Below, one piece after another: positions 6,603 to 11,050 of a DNA stretch of 11,050 nt (position 1 is its first letter; each line of letters opens with the position of its first letter). The notes under the pieces were generated by a model. That model ran no database searches and had not been told where the DNA came from. It saw nothing but the letters and a program-made list of their open reading frames with translations. Both the position numbers and the translations under genes were made by a program. This stretch comes from CAYSBK01 sp964429265. GTDB lineage: Bacteria; Planctomycetota; Phycisphaerae; Sedimentisphaerales; Anaerobacaceae. The stretch is from NCBI GenBank assembly GCA_964429265.1, contig CAYSBK010000074.1, positions 1 through 11,050 on the forward strand. The letters are read 5' to 3'.

Positions 6603-6631
6603 TTGCAACAGTGGCGCTTAACGGCTATAAT
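6603..6631 (+). promoter_or_regulatory. Sigma70-type promoter for the GT9 gene
   Basis: TTGCAA (6603-6608), a 17-base spacer and a perfect TATAAT (6626-6631). The predicted start near 6638 leaves about 20 bases before the ATG at 6660. This also rules out the longer in-frame upstream extension as translated sequence on this transcript. The remaining sequence between 6433 and 6659 holds the minus-strand promoter candidate and the inverted repeat; I see no gene in it. Confidence 0.8.
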
Positions 6632-6659
6632 CTGCTATCGATCGGTTACGAGCATCGTT

Positions 6660-7712
6660 ATGCAGGCGGGCGACGACATACTGAGGCTGTTGGCCGAAAA
6701 AGGCGCAGAGGCCGCCAGGCGATCGGAGTCTGCGCTGATCCTCCAACCCGGCGCCATCGGTGACTGCCTGTTGACCCTGCCACTTGCAAACTTCTTGAAG
6801 CAGCACCTGCCGCTTGGCGGCGTAGAGATGCTCGGCCGCGCAGACTACCTCAGCATCCTGCCGGGAAGAACGAACATAGACGGAATTCACTCCATTGATT
6901 CGATTCAACTGCATCGACTTTTCGTCAACCACCGCAGTTTCGACCTGCCCGACCACGACCCGTTGATAGACTTCTTTGCCGGGTACACCTGGATTATCAG
7001 CTTCCTCGGCGAACCCGAGAGCAATTTCGAGCAAAACCTCATCTTCACCGCCCATTGCACCCACAGCGCCGAGGTCATCACCCTGCCGACCATTCCCGGC
7101 ACCCAACCTGCCTGTCATATAAGCCACTACTACATAAGACGGTTCATCGAAAGCTGCAACCTTGACATCGACTGCCGTGCCGCCGACCTTAACGCACAGC
7201 TACTGCGTCCTTCCACCGCAGATGTCCAGCGGGGCACGACACTGCTTGAAGAGCTTGGTTGTGACACCACCGCCCGGGTCGTGGTCATCCACCCCGGAAG
7301 CGGCGCCCCGCGCAAGTGCTGGCACCTCAGCAATTTCATCGCCGTTGCTGAAAGCCTCCGGCGGAAAGACTTCGAGGTCCTGTTCCTGCTGGGACCGGCC
7401 GAGACGGAACGGCTCACCCACCCGGATAGAGAATCGATGCTCCGCGTCGGCCGCTGCGCTAACACCCTGCCGCTTGGCGCGGTCGTGGCCTTGTTGAGCT
7501 GCGCACACGCCTATATCGGCAACGACAGCGGCATAACCCATCTGGCCGCCGGACTCGGCCTTAGAACGATGGCCGTTTTCGGGCCCACCAATCCCACAGT
7601 CTACAGACCAATAGGACCCCGCGTGCAGGTCTTCTCCTGGCCGGGAGACCACTTTGACAAAGACCCTGCCCCCGCCCTTCAACGACAGCTACTGGACGCG
7701 CTGGCCTGTTGA
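6660..7712 (+). CDS. Glycosyltransferase family 9 (ADP-heptose:LPS heptosyltransferase-like)
   Basis: A 350-residue protein of GT-B fold, near the usual length for WaaC/WaaF-type enzymes, which transfer heptose from ADP-heptose to the inner core of LPS at the cytoplasmic face. The N-terminal ALILQPGAIGDCLLTLP has the family GAIGD at 31-35. HPGSG at 211-215 with Lys219 and Trp221 corresponds to the P-G-x-x-x-x-K-x-W motif. GNDSGITHLAAGLG (from 287) and FGPTNP (307-312) form the nucleotide-sugar site of GT9. The ATG at 6660 was chosen because the promoter ends only 28 bases upstream and because the family motif then falls at the expected distance; the ribosome binding site (GAG seven bases before) is weak. 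An LPS role fits the downstream lpxD, lpxI and kinase genes. The sugar and acceptor cannot be told from sequence alone, so no symbol is given. Confidence 0.92.
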   Translation: MQAGDDILRLLAEKGAEAARRSESALILQPGAIGDCLLTLPLANFLKQHLPLGGVEMLGRADYLSILPGRTNIDGIHSIDSIQLHRLFVNHRSFDLPDHDPLIDFFAGYTWIISFLGEPESNFEQNLIFTAHCTHSAEVITLPTIPGTQPACHISHYYIRRFIESCNLDIDCRAADLNAQLLRPSTADVQRGTTLLEELGCDTTARVVVIHPGSGAPRKCWHLSNFIAVAESLRRKDFEVLFLLGPAETERLTHPDRESMLRVGRCANTLPLGAVVALLSCAHAYIGNDSGITHLAAGLGLRTMAVFGPTNPTVYRPIGPRVQVFSWPGDHFDKDPAPALQRQLLDALAC

Positions 7713-7736
7713 CCGCCGTGTGCGTTGTGCTATAAT
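7709..7736 (+). promoter_or_regulatory. Sigma70-type promoter for lpxD overlapping the GT9 stop codon
   Basis: TTGACC (7709-7714), a 16-base spacer and a perfect TATAAT (7731-7736). The -35 box contains the TGA stop of the GT9 gene (7710-7712). The predicted start near 7743 gives lpxD a leader of about 100 bases, so lpxD-lpxI-kinase can be transcribed apart from the glycosyltransferase. Confidence 0.78.
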
Positions 7737-7752
7737 CATCCCGGCAAAAGTT

Positions 7753-7773
7753 CGGACGGGCGTGCTCCGGCCG
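7753..7773 (+). repeat. Imperfect hairpin in the lpxD leader
   Basis: CGGACGG (7753-7759) and CCGGCCG (7767-7773) pair at six of seven positions around a seven-base loop, starting about 10 bases after the predicted transcription start. No U-run follows. Confidence 0.4.
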
Positions 7774-7791
7774 ACTCAGATGTTAACGTAT

Positions 7792-7818
7792 CCGGTGCCG
7801 CAGCAGGCGCGGCACCGG
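7792..7818 (+). repeat. Perfect 9-bp hairpin in the lpxD leader
   Basis: CCGGTGCCG (7792-7800) and CGGCACCGG (7810-7818) pair perfectly around a nine-base loop. The stem ends 14 bases before the GAGGT ribosome binding site. There is no U-run after it, so it is not an intrinsic terminator. It could protect the transcript, act as a protein-binding site, or modulate access to the ribosome binding site together with the weaker hairpin upstream. Confidence 0.65.
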
Positions 7819-7845
7819 CAATTGCACGAAAAGAGGTGTGTGCCG

Positions 7846-8889
7846 ATGCAGACAAGAACGCTTGGTGAACTGGCCGAGTATGTCGGCGGTCGCGTGTACG
7901 GCGACCCAAATGTAAGAATCAAGTCCGCCTCAACGCTTGGCCGCGCACAGGAAGGAGACATCAGCTTCCTGGCAAACGCAAAGTATGAAAGGCAGCTTCG
8001 CACCACCAAGGCCAGTGCCGTAATCGTCGGCGAGCAAACCCCGGAAGCCTCCGTGCCTCTGCTCGTCGCCGACGACCCCTACTACGCCTTCATGCAGATT
8101 ATGGTGCTGCTGCACGGCCACCGTAAGCACAAAAAGGTCGGCATCAGCCCGAAAGCCTCTATCTCCGACTCCGCAAAAATCGGCGCCGACTGTAACATCC
8201 ACGATTTTGTCGTCGTCGCAGACGATGCGAGAATCGGCGACGGCTGCATACTTTACCCCGGTGCCTACGTCGGCCAGGGCGTCCAGATAGGCAACGACTG
8301 CATCATCTACCCAAATGTCACCATCTACGATGGCTGCCAGCTCGGCAACAGGGTCATCATCAACGCAAACACCACCATCGGTGAAGACGGCTTCGGCTAT
8401 GCCAGCCACAACGGCGTCCACCACAAGATACCGCAGACCGGCACCGTCATAATCGAAGACGATGTCGAAATCGGCACCTGCTGTGGGATCGAAAGAGGAA
8501 CACTCGGCGATACCGTTATCGGCCAGGGCAGCAAGCTCGGCGACCTCGTTACCGTCGGGCACGGCACCAAGATCGGCCCACATTGCTTGTTGGTCGCGCA
8601 GGTCGGCATCGCAGGTTCTACCACCCTCGGACATCACTGCGTCGTCGGAGGCCAGGTCGGCATCGTCGGACACATCAACATCGGCAACAACGTCACCATC
8701 GCCGCACAGGCAGGAGTCATCAACAACATCCCCGATGGCAAGGTCGTCCTCGGTGCCCCCGCTATCGAGGCAAACCAGGGAAAACGCGCCTACAGCATGA
8801 TACAATATCTGCCGGAAATACGACAAACCGTGCGCAACCTCCAGAATCAGGTCGAACACATTCTGTCGGTGATAGAGCCGCAGGAATAA
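7846..8889 (+). CDS. lpxD: UDP-3-O-acylglucosamine N-acyltransferase LpxD
   Basis: A 347-residue enzyme of lipid A synthesis. It moves a hydroxyacyl chain from acyl carrier protein to the 2-amino group of UDP-3-O-acyl-glucosamine in the cytoplasm, as a trimer. The N-terminal uridine-binding domain (TLGELAEYVGGRVYGDPNV, then AQEGDISFLANAKYERQL) covers about residues 1-100. A left-handed beta-helix of hexapeptide repeats follows, from GISPKASISDSAKIG to GHINIGNNVTIAAQAG. Then comes a C-terminal helix (YLPEIRQTVRNLQNQVEHIL). His239 lies in VTVGHGTKIG and matches the catalytic His239 of E. coli LpxD by alignment and number, but the usual IAHN is VGHG here. The ATG at 7846 has GAGGT eight bases upstream; in-frame upstream codons have no family match. 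It has its own promoter and structured leader, and lpxI follows after 61 bases. The assignment is firm. Confidence 0.96.
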   Translation: MQTRTLGELAEYVGGRVYGDPNVRIKSASTLGRAQEGDISFLANAKYERQLRTTKASAVIVGEQTPEASVPLLVADDPYYAFMQIMVLLHGHRKHKKVGISPKASISDSAKIGADCNIHDFVVVADDARIGDGCILYPGAYVGQGVQIGNDCIIYPNVTIYDGCQLGNRVIINANTTIGEDGFGYASHNGVHHKIPQTGTVIIEDDVEIGTCCGIERGTLGDTVIGQGSKLGDLVTVGHGTKIGPHCLLVAQVGIAGSTTLGHHCVVGGQVGIVGHINIGNNVTIAAQAGVINNIPDGKVVLGAPAIEANQGKRAYSMIQYLPEIRQTVRNLQNQVEHILSVIEPQE

Positions 8890-8950
8890 CCCGACCGGAT
8901 AAAAAACTGTGCCGGGCGTCCCCGTAGAGGCCGACGCGGGAAATCGTCTT

Positions 8951-9820
8951 ATGGAAACTGAAAACGTGCTGGGCTTGATTGCGGGTGGCGGAAGACTGCC
9001 CTTTATCGTCGCTGCCGGCGCCAGAAAAGCGGGGCTGAAGGTCGTTTGCGTAGGCCTGGCCGACGCCTGCGAGCCGGAATTGTCTGCCTGCGTCGACGTG
9101 TTCCACTGGGCCGCTCTGGCCAGGCCCGGAAGCTGGATACGAAAGCTCAAACGCCACGGCGTCAGCCGGACCATTATGGTGGGCCGCGTCGCCAAGGCCC
9201 GCCTCTACACCCCCAGGCGAATCCTCCATTACCTGCCGGACTGGAGAGCCTTTCGCATCTGGTACTGGCGACTGCGAGGCAAGGACAAACTTGACAACAT
9301 CGTCCTTTCCGCTATAGCCGACGAGTTGAAAACAGGCGGCATAATACTGGAGAACTCGACAATGTACTGCAGGGAACACCTCGCCGCTGAAGGCTTTATG
9401 GGAAAATGTAGGGCACCCGCATCGGCCCGGCAGGACATTGAGTTCGGCTGGCAGCGCGCGAAAAAACTGACCGAACTCGACATCGGCCAGGCCATCGCCG
9501 TCAAGGAACGCCAGGTAATTGCGGTCGAGGCGATGGAAGGAACCGCCGCGATGATAGAGCGTGCCGGCCGGCTTTGCCCGTCAGGCCGCTGGACCCTGAT
9601 AAAAGTTGCAAGACCTCAACAGGACGAACGCTTCGACGTGCCCTGCGTCGGCCCCGACACCATCCGCGCGCTGGCTTCAAACTCCGCCGCCTGCCTCGTG
9701 GTCGAGGCCGAAAAGATAATCATCCTCGACAAGCCCCAAACAATCGAGCTTGCAGACCGCCTCGGAATCGCCCTGCTCGGAATCAAATCACCGCCGCAAC
9801 AGCCACTCATCGAAAGCTGA
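8951..9820 (+). CDS. lpxI: UDP-2,3-diacylglucosamine pyrophosphatase LpxI (DUF1009)
   Basis: A 289-residue protein close to family length. LpxI hydrolyses UDP-2,3-diacylglucosamine to lipid X and UMP and replaces the unrelated LpxH or LpxG in some bacteria. The N-terminal Rossmann-like domain starts with VLGLIAGGGRLPFIVAAGAR (6-25) and contains IMVGRVAKARLY (75-86). The C-terminal domain has AIAVKERQVIAVEAMEGTAA (181-200), then DERFDVPCVGPDTI at 225-238 and ADRLGIALLGI near the end. Asp225 falls where I recall the catalytic Asp225 of Caulobacter LpxI; no alignment was run. I prefer the ATG at 8951 because family members begin a few residues before the GLIAGGG motif. A GTG at 8909 in the same frame would add 14 residues with no match. 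The ribosome binding site (GGGA, nine bases) is modest. It sits between lpxD and the kinase, consistent with one lipid A operon. Confidence 0.95.
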   Translation: METENVLGLIAGGGRLPFIVAAGARKAGLKVVCVGLADACEPELSACVDVFHWAALARPGSWIRKLKRHGVSRTIMVGRVAKARLYTPRRILHYLPDWRAFRIWYWRLRGKDKLDNIVLSAIADELKTGGIILENSTMYCREHLAAEGFMGKCRAPASARQDIEFGWQRAKKLTELDIGQAIAVKERQVIAVEAMEGTAAMIERAGRLCPSGRWTLIKVARPQQDERFDVPCVGPDTIRALASNSAACLVVEAEKIIILDKPQTIELADRLGIALLGIKSPPQQPLIES

Positions 9821-9836
9821 GGACTTACCGATCGTT

Positions 9837-11050
9837 ATGACCGAATTGCCCTTCTCCATCGAAATCGAGGTATCGAAGCCCACCCCCGGCCGCCGCAAGG
9901 TTCTCTGCACCGCCGTGCTGCGACGCCTCGGCAACAAGCGAACCGTCTTCGAGGGCACCGACCAGGGCAACCCCGTCATCGTCAAGCTCTTCAAGAGCCC
10001 CCTCAAGGGCGGATACCACGTAATGCGCGAATGGCGAGGCCTGAGAAAGCTCCACAGCCGCCGCCTCAACGCTCCGCAACCGCTGTGCTGCGGCAGCAGC
10101 AGCCACGGCTGGGTCATGCTGACCGAAAAGATACCCGCCGCGGCCACCGCCAGGCAACTCTGGGACACCGCCGAAACCATCCAGCAAAAAACCCAACTCT
10201 TGTGCCTGCTCGCCGGTGAGCTTGCACGCTTCCACGACCGCGGCGTCCTCCAAAAAGACCTGCATCTCGGCAACTTCCTCGTCAACCGCACGAAGGTCTT
10301 TGCACTCGATGCCGCGCAGATGCATTTTGCCTCCGGCCCGGTCGCAAGGAAACGTTCAATCACCCAGCTTGCTTCGCTTGCCTCGATATTGCCGCCGGAC
10401 AACACGCCGGCCCTCGACGAAATTTGCACCAGATACGCCGCGGCCAGACGATGGCACTGGACACAGGCCGATCGCCGCCTCTTCGAAAAACGATTCGCCC
10501 ACGCAAAGAAAAGAGGCATCCGCCGCGGCCTGAAGAAGCTCCTCCGCACCAGCACGCGCCACCGCAAAATTGTCCGCCGCGGTTTCCGTGCCATCGCTCA
10601 AAGGCGGTTCGCCGACGAACTGGAGTTCGAGCAGTTCGTCGCCGACGTCGATACGTTGATGGAGCAGGGTCAGGTTCTCAAGCGCGGCAACACCAGCTTC
10701 GTCTCCAGAATAACGCTGGCAGGCCGGGACCTCGTCGTCAAGCGCTACAATCATAAGGGCCTCTGGCACTCGCTGCGTCATACAATAAAAGGCTCACGGG
10801 CACGACGCTGCTGGCTGCACGCGCATCGGCTCACAATGCTGGACGTAAAAACTCCCGCCCCCGTCGCATTCATCGAATGCCTCCGCGGCCCGCTCGTCTG
10901 GCAGTCATACTTCATCACCGAGTATGTCGAAGGCCGAACTCTTCACGACTTCCTCAGGGACGACCGAAACAGCGAAGAGCAAAAACGGCACGCCCTCGAA
11001 AATCTCCGCCGGGAAATCGACCGCCTCGCACAACACCGCATAACCCACGG
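9837..11050 (+). CDS. Tandem Kdo/WaaP-like lipopolysaccharide kinase, partial
   Basis: An open frame from the ATG at 9837 runs 404 codons to the right edge, so the C-terminus is missing. It starts 16 bases after the lpxI stop. GAGGA overlaps that stop but is 13 bases from the ATG, suggesting coupled translation. Two kinase-like units are visible. In unit 1, VIVKLFKSP has Lys50, VMLTEKIP (94-101) is a hinge-like stretch, QKDLHLGNFLVN has Asp141 and Asn146 with Gln139 for the usual His, and FALDAAQ has Asp158. In unit 2, NTSFVSRI is followed by DLVVKRYNHKGLWHSLRH with Lys302, and YFITEYVEGRTLHDFL is a hinge; the window ends at ITH-G, at the start of the expected HGD catalytic loop. A very basic linker (about 225-260) joins the units. 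WaaP- and KdkA-type enzymes phosphorylate inner-core sugars at the inner membrane's cytoplasmic side. The context of lpxD and lpxI supports an LPS target, but the substrate is inferred. Confidence 0.82.
   Translation, partial: MTELPFSIEIEVSKPTPGRRKVLCTAVLRRLGNKRTVFEGTDQGNPVIVKLFKSPLKGGYHVMREWRGLRKLHSRRLNAPQPLCCGSSSHGWVMLTEKIPAAATARQLWDTAETIQQKTQLLCLLAGELARFHDRGVLQKDLHLGNFLVNRTKVFALDAAQMHFASGPVARKRSITQLASLASILPPDNTPALDEICTRYAAARRWHWTQADRRLFEKRFAHAKKRGIRRGLKKLLRTSTRHRKIVRRGFRAIAQRRFADELEFEQFVADVDTLMEQGQVLKRGNTSFVSRITLAGRDLVVKRYNHKGLWHSLRHTIKGSRARRCWLHAHRLTMLDVKTPAPVAFIECLRGPLVWQSYFITEYVEGRTLHDFLRDDRNSEEQKRHALENLRREIDRLAQHRITH

Noticed and set aside
6456..6659. Upstream in-frame extension of the GT9 gene
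   Set aside because: The 68 extra codons cover the promoter region, have no glycosyltransferase similarity and lie mostly before the predicted transcription start. The start at 6660 fits the family.
7654..7845. Upstream in-frame extension of lpxD
   Set aside because: It overlaps the end of the GT9 gene, the lpxD promoter and the leader hairpins. The family N-terminus begins at 7846, behind a good ribosome binding site.
7930..9195. Minus-strand open frame of 421 codons opposite lpxD and lpxI
   Set aside because: The Asp/Val/Ala-rich product mirrors the hexapeptide repeats of lpxD on the other strand. It spans two well-supported genes and has no family match.

Overview
The window reads as a compact chromosomal segment from a Gram-negative-type (diderm) bacterium. 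It encodes lipid A enzymes (LpxD, LpxI), a heptosyltransferase-family glycosyltransferase and a Kdo/WaaP-like kinase. It also encodes four consecutive predicted lipoproteins and two translation genes (ribosomal protein bL31 and release factor 1). I see no insertion sequence, tRNA, rRNA, CRISPR array or integrase. The taxon cannot be fixed without a search. The gene mix and the non-proteobacterial look of LpxD and RF1 would suit a planctomycete/PVC lineage such as Phycisphaerae, but that is a guess.

Layout. Everything left of about 6.43 kb is on the minus strand and everything right of about 6.66 kb is on the plus strand, diverging from a 227-base intergenic region with a promoter candidate for each side. 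Minus strand, in order of transcription: a COG3014-type TPR lipoprotein (6432-5029), a YcfL-family lipoprotein (4998-4570), an LpoB-family lipoprotein (4497-3898) and a FlgT/CsgG-like lipoprotein (3848-2454). Then, behind its own sigma70-type promoter, come rpmE (2336-2100), prfA (2010-916) and a P-loop protein with a nucleoside-deoxyribosyltransferase-like C-terminus that runs off the left edge (874-1). Plus strand: a GT9 glycosyltransferase (6660-7712), lpxD (7846-8889, with its own promoter and a structured leader), lpxI (8951-9820) and a tandem Kdo/WaaP-like kinase that runs off the right edge (9837-11050).

How the genes work together. The plus-strand run is a lipid A/LPS-core set. LpxD N-acylates UDP-3-O-acyl-glucosamine, LpxI cleaves UDP-2,3-diacylglucosamine to lipid X and UMP, the GT9 enzyme is expected to add a heptose-like sugar, and the kinase may phosphorylate the inner core. 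LpxA, LpxC, LpxB and a Kdo transferase are not in the window. The minus-strand lipoprotein run resembles the YcfL-LpoB neighbourhood of enterobacteria, extended by a COG3014 protein and a protein with FlgT-like domain order. It is the best candidate here for an incompletely described envelope system. rpmE and prfA form a housekeeping unit whose third position is held by an unusual two-domain nucleotide-related protein rather than by prmC.

Coding starts were reassigned where Shine-Dalgarno sequences, promoters or family alignment argued for it: GT9 at 6660, LpxD at 7846, LpxI at 8951 and LpoB at 4497. The two edge genes are partial and were translated by hand.
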